From assembly GCF_965228935.1 (NCBI RefSeq), contig NZ_OZ245846.1, forward strand, positions 4,836,001 through 4,900,000: DNA of 64,000 nucleotides. The letters are read 5' to 3'. A program made the translations under genes and the position numbers. The stretch is from Ulvibacterium sp965228935 (GTDB lineage: Bacteria > Bacteroidota > Bacteroidia > Flavobacteriales > Flavobacteriaceae). The notes beneath the pieces are model-generated. The model made no database searches. It worked only from the letters and a program-made list of their open reading frames with translations, and was not told where the DNA came from. Numbering within the stretch: the first letter of the stretch is position 1; every line of letters starts with the position of its first letter. Of this stretch, positions 1 through 12,319 are shown piece after piece.

Positions 1-2045
1 TCCCCGTTTACTTCTATTGGTCCTTCCAGTCCGTGAAGAATTATTAATCCCAACCTTTCGGCATCCACAACGTGTTCGGAATTCATAAGGGGCGGTGCCA
101 GACCTTGTATGCCCTGCCCATTGATACCATGACAGGAAGCGCAGATCTCAAAGAACATCTTGGCTCCATGTGTTCTATTGTCCTGAGCCAAGTTGGCTGT
201 GGTAAAAATAGGATTCGTATTTCCTTTCGCCCGTTGCTCGATACTTTGTGTCAATTGCGACATAAATGATGAATTATCAAAATCTGGTAACACGGCCAAA
301 GATTCCTTCACATACAATTCATGCTCCGCTAAACCACTCAAAATAGCCTCATGAAAAACAGGTTTCTTTGGATATCTATCCAGTAACGTGACCATTTGCG
401 GAAAGAATCGCTCTTCATCCATGCCTATCCATATACCCAATGTACTAGCTATATAAAGGTCAATACCATTATTCCCGCGACTGATCAAATCTTCAAAAAG
501 TAACTCGGCATTTCTACTGTTTTCTTTGGATGCAAATGCTTCCATCAAGACAACGGCATGTATCGTAACATCGGCCGAACCGTTTTTAGCTACATCGACC
601 AAAAAATCAAGGGAAAGGGCATCCAATCCTTCCAAAGCATACAACGCATGGATTTTGGCCAAAGGGTTTTCTTTCCGTAACATCAAATTTTTCAAGCTCT
701 CTATTGCTTCCCTTTCTTTTTTGAAAATCAAATAATGTTGGGCCCTGTTACGTATCCATCCGTTAGGGTGTTGCAATAGAAGTACCAGTTCTTCGGCTTT
801 TAGAGTTTCGAAATCCGGAAAGGGTTCAACCTTGCTCGTTATATTTTGTACCTTTAGGATACGGCCAAAATTAGTCAAGGTATCCAGTTGGTTCCCTTTT
901 ACTTTCTGTTTCAAATAAGGGCTCAGGTAAGCGTGATGTCCTATCACACCACGGTGCATATCCACTATATACATACTTCCATCCGGACCGTTATTCAAAT
1001 TTACGGGTCGAAAACCTTCATCCGTTGAGGCCAAAAACTCCCGGTCTTCCCAGGCCTGTCCCGCAATAGTGGAATCCCCGGTAAATTTCAAAATATTCCG
1101 TTTGATCAAATTTCCTTCGGGAATACAAACGAATACATTCTGTTCATACTCCTTTGGAAATGTTCCTCCTCGATACACCAATGGTCCACAAGCGGCAGTG
1201 GCATTGACCAGGACACTGTCCTTGTTCAAAACACCCTCGGCATATCCCCTATTTACGGTCGTGGCATGCAATGGATAAACACGTTGATCTTTGGTAAGCA
1301 TTTGATCTACGGCCAATTTGGGTGTAAAATAGGGATTGCGTACCATGCGATTGGGCAAGACATAATCTCCCAAGAGCTGTCTTGAATTATCATTGTAGTA
1401 CAGTCTTCCGAAATTATCATGACTGATTCCCCACTGTCCCCGGAAGGTGGTAGGCTCTTTTTCCCATACCCCATTTTTTCTTCGGTACCGAAAATTCGAT
1501 TTGGCATTATAAATCCAATTATCAATGTTCAAAAGGAGTCCGTTGGGTTGGTGTTCGGGGTTTCCTTCAGCCGCATAAATTGAATCCACAAGTACCTTAT
1601 GTGCCGGTTTATCATCCTCTATCTCAACAAACCAAAGTTCGGGAGGCTCCGCATACAGCAATCCACCATAAACATGGGCCAAGGCTCTGGGCATGACCAG
1701 ACTATCAAGAAAAATTTTGGAATGATCAACCACGCCATCTCCATCCAAGTCCTCCAAAATCTTGATATTTCCTACCGGCTTGGTCTCATCACTGCCCTGC
1801 ATATCATTCATATAACCTGGCATTTCCGCGACCCAAATCCTGCCTTTGCTATCAAAATCAATGGCGACCGGGGCCTTTAAGTGTGGTTCCGAAGCAACTA
1901 CTTCCAAACTAAAACCATTCTCCAGGTGGTATTCGTCCAAAAGAATTTTAGGTTCTTCGTAGGAAGTCTTGCATCCGAATACCAAAAGTGTGAAAAAAAA
2001 GTAACTGCTGATTCTCAATTCCTTTGCCCTATAAAATATCGTCAT
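1..2045 (-). CDS. PVC-type cytochrome c / membrane-bound dehydrogenase-like lipoprotein (3' end outside window)
   Basis: An open frame runs from an ATG at 2045 to the left edge, about 681 residues, with no stop. A hydrophobic N-terminus ends in a lipobox-like LVFGC (about residue 22), so it is probably an exported lipoprotein. Residues about 35-400 look like the six-bladed propeller of PVC-type dehydrogenase proteins (segments such as AIDFDSKGRIWVAEMPGYM). A HEAT-like helical stretch follows (about 420-600). A c-type heme site CASCH sits at residues 635-639 (bases 129-143), with a possible Met ligand in APPLMNS downstream. The family is common in Planctomycetes and Bacteroidota and is presumed to oxidise sugars or related compounds; the substrate is unknown. 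No Shine-Dalgarno is seen. The missing C-terminus prevents saying whether further domains follow. Confidence 0.85.
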   Translation of the reverse strand, partial: MTIFYRAKELRISSYFFFTLLVFGCKTSYEEPKILLDEYHLENGFSLEVVASEPHLKAPVAIDFDSKGRIWVAEMPGYMNDMQGSDETKPVGNIKILEDLDGDGVVDHSKIFLDSLVMPRALAHVYGGLLYAEPPELWFVEIEDDKPAHKVLVDSIYAAEGNPEHQPNGLLLNIDNWIYNAKSNFRYRRKNGVWEKEPTTFRGQWGISHDNFGRLYYNDNSRQLLGDYVLPNRMVRNPYFTPKLAVDQMLTKDQRVYPLHATTVNRGYAEGVLNKDSVLVNATAACGPLVYRGGTFPKEYEQNVFVCIPEGNLIKRNILKFTGDSTIAGQAWEDREFLASTDEGFRPVNLNNGPDGSMYIVDMHRGVIGHHAYLSPYLKQKVKGNQLDTLTNFGRILKVQNITSKVEPFPDFETLKAEELVLLLQHPNGWIRNRAQHYLIFKKEREAIESLKNLMLRKENPLAKIHALYALEGLDALSLDFLVDVAKNGSADVTIHAVVLMEAFASKENSRNAELLFEDLISRGNNGIDLYIASTLGIWIGMDEERFFPQMVTLLDRYPKKPVFHEAILSGLAEHELYVKESLAVLPDFDNSSFMSQLTQSIEQRAKGNTNPIFTTANLAQDNRTHGAKMFFEICASCHGINGQGIQGLAPPLMNSEHVVDAERLGLIILHGLEGPIEVNG

Positions 2046-2077
2046 ATCATAAAAATCGTTTCACTTTTTAGCGCCGT

Positions 2078-2710
2078 TTATATAACGCCTTTATAGATAA
2101 AAAACCAATGGCTCATTGCCCCACCCAAAACAAACAAGTGCCAAATGAAGTGGTTATAAGGTATTCTTTCCCATGCATAGAATAAAATTCCCAAGGTATA
2201 AAAGGCGCCTCCAATGAATAAAAGCCAAATTCCCAATGATGTTGTGCTTTCCAGAAGATTTTCAAAATCTATTACGATAAGCCAACCCATTGCCAAATAA
2301 AGAAGCAACGAAACCATTTCATACTTGCCTGTATAAAATAGTTTAAGGACTGTTCCCAAAGCGGCTATACCCCAAACCGTGTAAAAAATATACCACCCAT
2401 TGCCACTTTCCAAAGTGATAACGGTCAATGGCGTGTAAGTACCGGCAATTAGAAAATAAATGGTAATATGATCTAGAATCCGTAATCGGCGTTTAAGTTT
2501 GGAACTTTGTACGGCATGGTATAGTGTGGATACTACGAACATGGAAATTAGGGTAAGGCTATACAGTACAATTCCAAAAGTTGCATAAATCGTTTTGTTT
2601 GTATTGTTCTTAAGAAGAAGAAAAAGTCCAAAAAGAGCCAGAATTGCGCCAACTCCATGGGAAATGGCATTACCCCTTTCTTCCCATTTATAAAATCTTT
2701 CTTTTGGCAT
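2078..2710 (-). CDS. trhA: TrhA/hemolysin III (PAQR-type) integral membrane protein
   Basis: 210 residues with about seven hydrophobic segments. The PAQR/hemolysin III signature residues are visible: an N-terminal SHGVGA, STLYHA in the second helix region, and a C-terminal H-x3-H-type pattern in FIWHLF...SHWFF. These conserved His/Asp/Ser residues form the metal site in the family. Bacterial members are described as hemolysin III or TrhA and are linked to membrane homeostasis; the biochemical role here is not established. Length is typical for the family. It lies head-to-tail with the cytochrome c gene (32-bp gap) and upstream of the rRNA terminator. The product family is secure, the function is not. 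Confidence 0.88.
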   Translation of the reverse strand: MPKERFYKWEERGNAISHGVGAILALFGLFLLLKNNTNKTIYATFGIVLYSLTLISMFVVSTLYHAVQSSKLKRRLRILDHITIYFLIAGTYTPLTVITLESGNGWYIFYTVWGIAALGTVLKLFYTGKYEMVSLLLYLAMGWLIVIDFENLLESTTSLGIWLLFIGGAFYTLGILFYAWERIPYNHFIWHLFVLGGAMSHWFFIYKGVI

Positions 2711-2968
2711 TCTAAAATCAAAAAACTCTAAAGGTCATTGGGTACGATTAGCTAAATTGTTTAACGAATCGACCGATTCCGGTATATCCAGTTTGTTCGG
2801 AATAATTAGGGATTCGGGAACTTCAGAATATGCTTTATCTCAAATCGCTGCAAGTATACAAAAAAGTATTCTTTGCAAGTCGGATTCATTTTCCGTAAAA
2901 ATACTAAAGGGAAAACGTAAGACCTTGGCTCCTTTCTAGAAATTCCATCTTCGGAAAAAAATAACCAT

Positions 2969-3000
2969 AAAAAAAGCACCTGCCGTTCGTCGGCAAGTGC
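2969..3000 (-). terminator. Rho-independent terminator of the rRNA operon
   Basis: On the minus strand a 10-bp stem (bases 2976-2985 with 2991-3000, one G-T pair) with a five-base loop is followed by seven T residues. It lies directly downstream of the 5S gene and closes the rRNA transcription unit. Confidence 0.9.
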
Positions 3001-3008
3001 TCCTTTAG

Positions 3009-3116
3009 GAAGGCGGCTCCCTACTCTCCCGCCCTTGGGGCAGTACCATCGGCGCTGGCGGGCTTAACTTCCCTGTTCGGAATGGGAAGGGGTGGGCCCC
3101 GCCGCCATGGCCACCT
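3009..3116 (-). rRNA. rrf: 5S ribosomal RNA
   Basis: About 108 bases matching the bacterial 5S pattern on the minus strand: the conserved CCCATTCCGAACAGGGAAG block (loop B/C region) and the GATGGTACTG and GGGAGAGTAGG segments are all readable. The ends are set by pairing of GGTGGC with GCCGCC and are accurate to a few bases. It is the last gene of the 16S-Ile-Ala-23S-5S operon. Confidence 0.93.
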
Positions 3117-3219
3117 AGATCTTAAATTTCTTTTCTTGACATTGATAATGGGACAGGAAGGGGGAAGGAACGTTCTTTTTCAAGTAAAAGGGAAGCTTTC
3201 GGAAAAAAAGGCCTTTTCG

Positions 3220-3245
3220 GCGCCCCCTCCGCGGGGAGGGGGCGC
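3220..3245 (-). promoter_or_regulatory. GC-rich hairpin in the 23S-5S spacer (possible processing stem)
   Basis: Bases 3220-3230 and 3235-3245 form a perfect 11-bp almost all-GC stem with a four-base loop immediately after the 23S 3' end. In the transcribed strand no T-run follows directly, so RNA processing is more likely than termination. Role inferred only from position and structure. Confidence 0.5.
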
Positions 3246-3253
3246 GCACTTCG

Positions 3254-6097
<2,844 letters not shown>

Positions 6098-6194
6098 CCG
6101 GACCTTTGGTTCCTATTCGCTCGCTCTATTTACTTAAAAAAATTCGTGTCTTCTCCCAGTGCGCACATCCCATAAAAAAATATGCGCCCTGTCC

Positions 6195-6210
6195 CAATAT
6201 GTCAATGAAC
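6195..6210 (-). promoter_or_regulatory. boxA-like antitermination element before 23S
   Basis: The minus strand reads GTTCATTGACATATTG about 100 bases upstream of the 23S 5' end. The same 16-mer with one change occurs in the 16S leader at 8451-8466, and a shorter version (GTTCATTGA) lies at 6477-6485 between the two tRNAs. Repetition in the leader and spacers is what is expected of rRNA antitermination boxA sites, and Bacteroidota rRNA leaders carry a related GTTCTTTGACATATTG. Inferred role. Confidence 0.6.
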
Positions 6211-6301
6211 CTTTGGCCCTTCGGGCAAATACCAATCCCCAAAATACAAATACCAAATTGGAATTTGATTTTTGGACCTTTGGTGCTTGCCATAGGCCTC
6301 G

Positions 6302-6375
6302 TGGAGAATATCGGAGTCGAACCGATGACCTCCTGCGTGCAAGGCAGGCGCTCTAGCCAGCTGAGCTAATTCCCC
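6302..6375 (-). tRNA. tRNA-Ala (TGC)
   Basis: 74 bases on the minus strand. The acceptor stem GGGGAAT pairs with ATTCTCC (one G-T), the discriminator is A and CCA is not encoded. The anticodon loop reads TGC. The T-arm GGTTCGACTCC is canonical. It lies in the 16S-23S spacer beside tRNA-Ile, the usual arrangement. Confidence 0.97.
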
Positions 6376-6574
6376 TTTATCGGTCGCCGGCTATCGGTTA
6401 ACAGTTATCAGTTAATCGATGACCCATACGTCAACCTGGGATACCCAACCCCTAAAATTTCCAATCGTTCCTATTCTCAATGAACCTGGCCCCCTGCCTT
6501 ACGGGCATCCCCCCATAGGGAGGGAAAGATCCCTTTCCGTCCTCCCCCCGAGGGGGGCCGGAGGGGGCTTCCCG

Positions 6575-6648
6575 TAGTCCCAGGCAGACTCGAACTGCCG
6601 ACCTCTACATTATCAGTGTAGCGCTCTAACCAGCTGAGCTATGGGACT
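6575..6648 (-). tRNA. tRNA-Ile (GAT)
   Basis: 74 bases on the minus strand. The acceptor stem AGTCCCA pairs perfectly with TGGGACT, the discriminator is A, and the anticodon loop CTGATAA gives GAT. It is located between 16S and tRNA-Ala in the rRNA spacer. The spacer between the two tRNAs holds a GC-rich inverted stretch near 6536-6570 and a partial boxA-like sequence at 6477-6485. Confidence 0.97.
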
Positions 6649-6789
6649 GTAACTCTACAATGTGGCCCGGGGGCACATCGGCCCCGGTGCCGTATATCGT
6701 TATCGTGGGGACGCGGGGGACATGGAAATTGCAAAAAAAGGAAAGGGACCGAAGGGCACGGGACCGGGCGCAAAGGCCGCCGCGCTCCA

Positions 6790-8311
<1,522 letters not shown>

Positions 8312-8450
8312 TCGTCGGCTCGTATATATCCACGCGCCGGCGACCAAGGCCCGATCCCGTGCCCTCGATCTCTCTCTCTATTATCCTTACTATTCTGCTT
8401 ATGTTGTCTCCCCGGAACGATGCCTTATAAGGCAACGCTCCGCGTCTCCA

Positions 8451-8466
8451 CAATATGTCTATGAAC
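8451..8466 (-). promoter_or_regulatory. boxA-like element in the 16S leader
   Basis: The minus strand reads GTTCATAGACATATTG about 140 bases upstream of the 16S gene and just downstream of the predicted promoter. It differs at one base from the copy ahead of 23S (6195-6210). Position and duplication support an rRNA antitermination signal. Confidence 0.6.
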
Positions 8467-8502
8467 TTCCATAAACCCCGGGGGCGTCCCCCAAAGCGGC
8501 TG

Positions 8503-8510
8503 CAAATATA
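8503..8510 (-). promoter_or_regulatory. rRNA operon promoter, -7 element
   Basis: The minus strand reads TATATTTG, a perfect match to the Bacteroidota -7 consensus TAnnTTTG, with a T/A-rich tract upstream (8520-8560) in place of a clear TTTG at -33. The predicted transcript start is near 8496, giving a leader of about 185 bases before 16S. Confidence 0.65.
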
Positions 8511-8511
8511 A

Positions 8512-8853
8512 ACCGGTTTTTTGAATTAAAAATGGTTTTTTGATTTTTTTTACAGCTTATTTTTTCAATCCTTTAACTACCAATAAATTAGAATTTTTTG
8601 TAGCCAAAAAAAGGATTTTGAATTTACTACATTTAGTTTGTTTATGCAAATAATGCGCCCATTCGTTATACAATAGTTTTAAGAATATAAACGGTATTAC
8701 CAAGTACTCGTTAGAAAAAGACCTAAAGGGCGAATCGTGACAATGCGGGAAACAAGACAGACAATTAAAATTACGGGGAATAGTTTGATTAACGCATAAT
8801 AATGCAAACGCCCAAAAACATCCCTATATATTGTTAGCGTAATCATAAGATAT
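8512..8853. other. Gene-free AT-rich divergent spacer between rRNA operon and thrS
   Basis: No open frame of note on either strand. The left side holds the A/T-rich upstream region of the rRNA promoter and the right side leads to the thrS promoter. The middle (8580-8820) shows no hairpin or repeat I can support. Confidence 0.7.
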
Positions 8854-8861
8854 TATCTTTG
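8831..8861 (+). promoter_or_regulatory. thrS: thrS-infC-rpmI-rplT promoter
   Basis: The -7 element TATCTTTG is at 8854-8861 (TAnnTTTG consensus) and TTG is at 8831-8833 (-33), a 20-bp spacing. Transcription should start near 8868. This decides the thrS start: the in-frame TTG at 8859 lies inside the -7 element and cannot be translated from this promoter. Confidence 0.75.
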
Positions 8862-8885
8862 CGGGTCTATTTCCAAAAACTAGAT

Positions 8886-10826
8886 ATGATCAACATAACC
8901 TTACCGGATAGAAGCATAAAGGAATATCCCAAGGAAAGTACTCCAATGGACATTGCCAAGAGCATTAGTGAAGGCTTGGCCCGAAATGTTATCTCGGCAA
9001 AATTCAATGATACCGTAGTTGAAACAACGACGCCATTGACCAAGGACGGCTCTTTGGTGCTATACACTTGGAACAATCCGGAAGGCAAAAAGGCCTTTTG
9101 GCATTCTACATCGCATATCGTGGCACAAGCCTTGGAAAATCTTTATCCCGGAATTAAACTGACCATCGGACCGGCCATAGAAAATGGATTCTACTATGAT
9201 GTGGATTTCGGGGAACATACCGTTTCCGAAAAGGATTTCCCCATGATCGAAAAACGGGCCATGGAGATTGCGCGGGGCAAGCACAATTATAAAATGCGAC
9301 CCGTTTCCAAAGCCGATGCGTTGGCATTTTACAAATCGCAGCACAATGAGTATAAAGTTGAGCTTATTGAGAATCTAGAGGATGGCACCATAACGTTCTG
9401 TGACCATGACACGTTTACAGACCTCTGTCGCGGTGGTCATATCCCCAATACCGGTATTGTAAAGGCCATAAAGATTCTAAGTGTCGCAGGGGCCTATTGG
9501 CGGGGTAATGAAAACAATCCCCAACTTACCCGGGTTTATGGCATATCCTTTCCCAAGCAAAAGGAATTGACCGAATACCTTGAACTTTTGGAGGAGGCCA
9601 AAAAGCGGGACCATAGAAAACTGGGCAAGGAACTAGAGTTATTTACTTTTTCCAAAAAAGTAGGTCAAGGATTACCTCTATGGCTTCCCAAAGGCGCGGC
9701 GCTACGTGAACGATTAGAGGATTTTCTTAAAAAGGCACAAAAAAAGGCAGGATACGAAATGGTGGTAACCCCACATATTGGGCAAAAAGAACTTTATGTT
9801 ACCTCAGGGCACTACGCCAAGTACGGGCAGGATAGTTTTCAGCCGATCCACACGCCAAAGGAAGACGAGGAGTTTTTATTGAAACCCATGAACTGCCCGC
9901 ACCATTGCGAAATATTCAATTCCCGGCCCTTCAGCTACCGCGAACTTCCCAAGCGGTATGCAGAATTCGGTACCGTATACCGATATGAACAGAGTGGCGA
10001 ATTACACGGCCTCACCCGAGTCCGCGGATTTACACAGGACGATGCACATATTTTCTGTACACACGACCAGTTGGATCAGGAATTTAAAAATGTAATTGAC
10101 CTATCCCTATATGTTCTAGGCTCTTTGGGATTTGATGATTTTACCGCCCAAGTGTCCATCCGAGATTTGGATACACCCGAAAAATATATTGGTTCCGTAG
10201 AAAACTGGGAGAAGGCGGAGAAGGCGATAATAAATGCCGCAGAGGCAAAAGGGTTGGATTTTGTGATAGAAAAGGGCGAAGCCGCTTTTTATGGTCCAAA
10301 ATTGGACTTCATGATCAAGGATGCCCTGGGAAGGAGCTGGCAACTGGGGACTATTCAAGTAGATTACAATCTACCGGAGCGTTTTGAACTTACCTATAAG
10401 GGAAGTGATAATGAAGAACATAGGCCTGTTATGATCCATAGAGCCCCATTTGGAAGTATGGAACGTTTTATAGCCCTTTTGCTAGAGCATACCGGTGGAA
10501 ACTTCCCGTTATGGCTAATTCCCGAACAGGCCATTGTATTACCTGTAAGTGAGAAACACGAAAAATATGCTAAAAAAGTTTTAAATTCTTTGGAAAATAA
10601 CGAAATTCGCGCGCTCATTGATAATAGGAACGAAACTGTAGGGAAAAAGATACGTGAAGCGGAGATGAACAAAATTCCATTTATGCTTATCGTAGGTGAT
10701 AGTGAGGAAAAGGATGGGACCATCTCGGTCAGAAGACATGGCGGGGGCGATTTGGGAGCTATACGAATTAGTGAATTTGCCCACTTGGTAACTAAGGAAA
10801 TAAATAGTACCTTAAAGTCGTTTTAG
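8886..10826 (+). CDS. thrS: Threonyl-tRNA synthetase
   Basis: 646 residues from ATG 8886; this start gives the family-typical N-terminus MINITLPDRS and lies just downstream of the promoter. Domain order: TGS (about 1-62), second additional editing-like domain with HxxxH and C/H residues (about 65-225), class II catalytic core with PMNCPHHCEIF (zinc Cys) and motif 3 IHRAPFGSMERF, then the anticodon-binding domain (about 545-640). It charges tRNA-Thr with threonine in the cytoplasm. It is first in the classical thrS-infC-rpmI-rplT cluster; infC follows after 32 bases. Confidence 0.98.
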   Translation: MINITLPDRSIKEYPKESTPMDIAKSISEGLARNVISAKFNDTVVETTTPLTKDGSLVLYTWNNPEGKKAFWHSTSHIVAQALENLYPGIKLTIGPAIENGFYYDVDFGEHTVSEKDFPMIEKRAMEIARGKHNYKMRPVSKADALAFYKSQHNEYKVELIENLEDGTITFCDHDTFTDLCRGGHIPNTGIVKAIKILSVAGAYWRGNENNPQLTRVYGISFPKQKELTEYLELLEEAKKRDHRKLGKELELFTFSKKVGQGLPLWLPKGAALRERLEDFLKKAQKKAGYEMVVTPHIGQKELYVTSGHYAKYGQDSFQPIHTPKEDEEFLLKPMNCPHHCEIFNSRPFSYRELPKRYAEFGTVYRYEQSGELHGLTRVRGFTQDDAHIFCTHDQLDQEFKNVIDLSLYVLGSLGFDDFTAQVSIRDLDTPEKYIGSVENWEKAEKAIINAAEAKGLDFVIEKGEAAFYGPKLDFMIKDALGRSWQLGTIQVDYNLPERFELTYKGSDNEEHRPVMIHRAPFGSMERFIALLLEHTGGNFPLWLIPEQAIVLPVSEKHEKYAKKVLNSLENNEIRALIDNRNETVGKKIREAEMNKIPFMLIVGDSEEKDGTISVRRHGGGDLGAIRISEFAHLVTKEINSTLKSF

Positions 10827-10858
10827 AAAATTTTATGTTTAATTAAAAAGTACAAGTC

Positions 10859-11413
10859 ATAGCAATACGAAAGAGATTTAGGCCCCAACCTAGAAGGGAG
10901 AATAAAAACCCCCATAGAATCAATGAAAAAATTTTAGCGCCTGAGGTACGATTGGTAGGCGACAACGTGGACATCGGTATTTATCCTATTCGAAAAGCAC
11001 TGGACAAAGCCGAGGAAATGGGATTGGATTTAGTGGAAATATCACCTAAGGCGGAGCCTCCCGTTTGCAAAATAATGGAATATAAAAAGTTCCTCTATGA
11101 GCAAAAGAAACGGGAAAAGGCCATGAAGGCCAAAGCCTCAAAGGTTATTGTAAAGGAAATACGGTTCGGCCCCAATACGGACGACCATGATTACGAGTTT
11201 AAAAAGAAACATGCGGAAAAGTTCTTAAGGGACGGGGCGAAGTTAAAGGCCTATGTTTTCTTTAAGGGCCGTTCCATCGTATATAAGGACAAAGGTGAAA
11301 TTTTGTTGCTGAAACTGGCCTCGGAATTGGAAGAAGTGGGCAAGGTTGAGCAAATGCCTAGATTGGAAGGAAAGCGGATGACCATGTTCATCGCTCCCAA
11401 GACGAAAAAGTAA
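10859..11413 (+). CDS. infC: Translation initiation factor IF-3 (probable AUA start)
   Basis: The conserved protein extends upstream of every ATG/GTG/TTG in frame: residues reading IAIRKRF...HRINEKILAPEVRLVGDNV precede the only standard start (TTG 10952), which would delete the conserved N-terminal strand. The frame is closed by TAA at 10844, leaving ATA 10859 as the best start, giving M-A-I-R-K-R and 184 residues. IF-3 discriminates against non-AUG starts, and infC genes such as E. coli's use AUU for autoregulation, so a non-canonical start is credible. The N-domain (about 25-95) and C-domain (about 105-180, EIRFGPNTDDHDY) are complete. There is no Shine-Dalgarno. Confidence 0.9.
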   Translation: MAIRKRFRPQPRRENKNPHRINEKILAPEVRLVGDNVDIGIYPIRKALDKAEEMGLDLVEISPKAEPPVCKIMEYKKFLYEQKKREKAMKAKASKVIVKEIRFGPNTDDHDYEFKKKHAEKFLRDGAKLKAYVFFKGRSIVYKDKGEILLLKLASELEEVGKVEQMPRLEGKRMTMFIAPKTKK

Positions 11414-11449
11414 AGAATAACCGCCGTTTGTAACGGTATTGAACGGATA

Positions 11450-11478
11450 CTGAATCAAGCCCTTGGGGGCTTGTTCAG
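11450..11478 (+). promoter_or_regulatory. Stem-loop in the infC-rpmI spacer (candidate L20/L35 leader)
   Basis: CAAGCCC (11456-11462) pairs with GGGCTTG (11467-11473) around a TTGG loop, and the flanking CTGAA (11450-11454) pairs with TTCAG (11474-11478) with a single bulged T: 12 bp in all. There is no T-run, so it is not a terminator. It sits 95 bases ahead of rpmI, where L20-responsive operators act in other bacteria. Regulatory role is inference. Confidence 0.5.
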
Positions 11479-11573
11479 CATAAACAAGTGAGATTAGCCT
11501 TAACGGTCTTTTCACCGCGCTCGGAAAGGCAAAATTAAATTAACAAGAGTGCATTTAATTAAATAGGAAGAAG

Positions 11574-11771
11574 ATGCCCAAAATGAAAACAAAGTCCAGT
11601 GCCAAAAAGCGGTTTAAGCTTACCGGTACGGGAAAGATTAAAAGAAAGCATGCTTTTAAGAGTCATATTTTGACCAAAAAATCCAAAAAGCGAAAGCTTG
11701 CTTTAACACATTCTACGTTAGTACACGAGTCGGATGTGAACAATATCAAAGAGCAATTGCGTTTAAAGTAA
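11574..11771 (+). CDS. rpmI: 50S ribosomal protein L35
   Basis: 65 residues, MPKMKTKSSAKKRFKLTGTG at the start, very rich in Lys/Arg, standard length for L35 (bL35). It is a structural component of the large subunit. A GGAAG just upstream is a weak Shine-Dalgarno. It lies 160 bases after infC and 151 bases before rplT in the conserved order. Confidence 0.98.
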   Translation: MPKMKTKSSAKKRFKLTGTGKIKRKHAFKSHILTKKSKKRKLALTHSTLVHESDVNNIKEQLRLK

Positions 11772-11844
11772 ACCGCAATTTGAGGTAAATTAATGTTAAC
11801 CCTGGAGTCAGGCAATTCAAAGTGTTTTAAGTTATAGTTTATAG

Positions 11845-11871
11845 ATGTTGAGACAAAAAGTCACTCAACAT
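11845..11871 (+). promoter_or_regulatory. Stem-loop upstream of rplT
   Basis: ATGTTGAG at 11845-11852 is a perfect inverted repeat of CTCAACAT at 11864-11871, and GAC/GTC inside can pair further. It lies 51 bases before the rplT start and is not followed by T residues. It could be part of an autoregulatory operator; only the structure is seen. Confidence 0.4.
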
Positions 11872-11922
11872 TTGGAACATCACAAGTAATTTTAGACCGC
11901 CTGCTACAAAAAATTAAAAATT

Positions 11923-12267
11923 ATGCCAAGATCAGTAAATTCAGTTGCTTCCAGAGCCCGAAGAAAAAAGGTAATGAAGCAGGCCAAAGGATACTTTGGA
12001 AGACGTAAAAACGTTTGGACGGTCGCCAAGAATGCCGTGGAAAAAGCCATGCTCTATGCCTATAGGGACCGTAGAAACAAAAAAAGAAATTTTCGCTCCC
12101 TATGGATTACCCGTATCAATGCGGGTGCACGTTTACATGGAATGTCCTACTCCCAGTTCATGGGCAAGGTAAAGGCGAACAATATTGAGTTAAACCGAAA
12201 GGTTCTGGCGGATTTGGCCATGAACCATCCCGAAGCTTTTAAAGCTATAGTAGACAAGGTAAAATAG
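11923..12267 (+). CDS. rplT: 50S ribosomal protein L20
   Basis: 114 residues, MPRSVNSVASRARRKKVMKQ at the start with the family's RKKVMKQAKGYFGRRKNVW block and the globular C-terminal domain ending in HPEAFKAIVDKVK. L20 (bL20) is an early assembly protein of the 50S subunit and in many bacteria represses its own infC-rpmI-rplT operon. Last gene of the cluster, followed by a terminator. Confidence 0.98.
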   Translation: MPRSVNSVASRARRKKVMKQAKGYFGRRKNVWTVAKNAVEKAMLYAYRDRRNKKRNFRSLWITRINAGARLHGMSYSQFMGKVKANNIELNRKVLADLAMNHPEAFKAIVDKVK

Positions 12268-12291
12268 TCCAAATTAAGATATCTCACTTTG

Positions 12292-12319
12292 AAAACCGGT
12301 CCGTTAGACCGGTTTTTTT
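12292..12319 (+). terminator. rplT: Rho-independent terminator after rplT
   Basis: AACCGGTC-CGTTA-GACCGGTT forms an 8-bp stem followed by a T-run. The A-run on the left side means it may also act on the convergent minus-strand YjbQ gene, whose stop codon abuts it. Confidence 0.88.

Noticed and set aside
72..2096. Plus-strand open frames opposite the cytochrome c gene
   Set aside because: They are shadows of a clear minus-strand protein with heme motif and continuous family similarity.
2757..2939. 60-codon plus-strand frame between trhA and the rRNA terminator
   Set aside because: No recognisable domain, no promoter, and unusual composition for a gene; treated as non-coding.
8859..8885. TTG start for thrS giving nine extra residues
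   Set aside because: It overlaps the -7 promoter element and lies upstream of the predicted transcript start.
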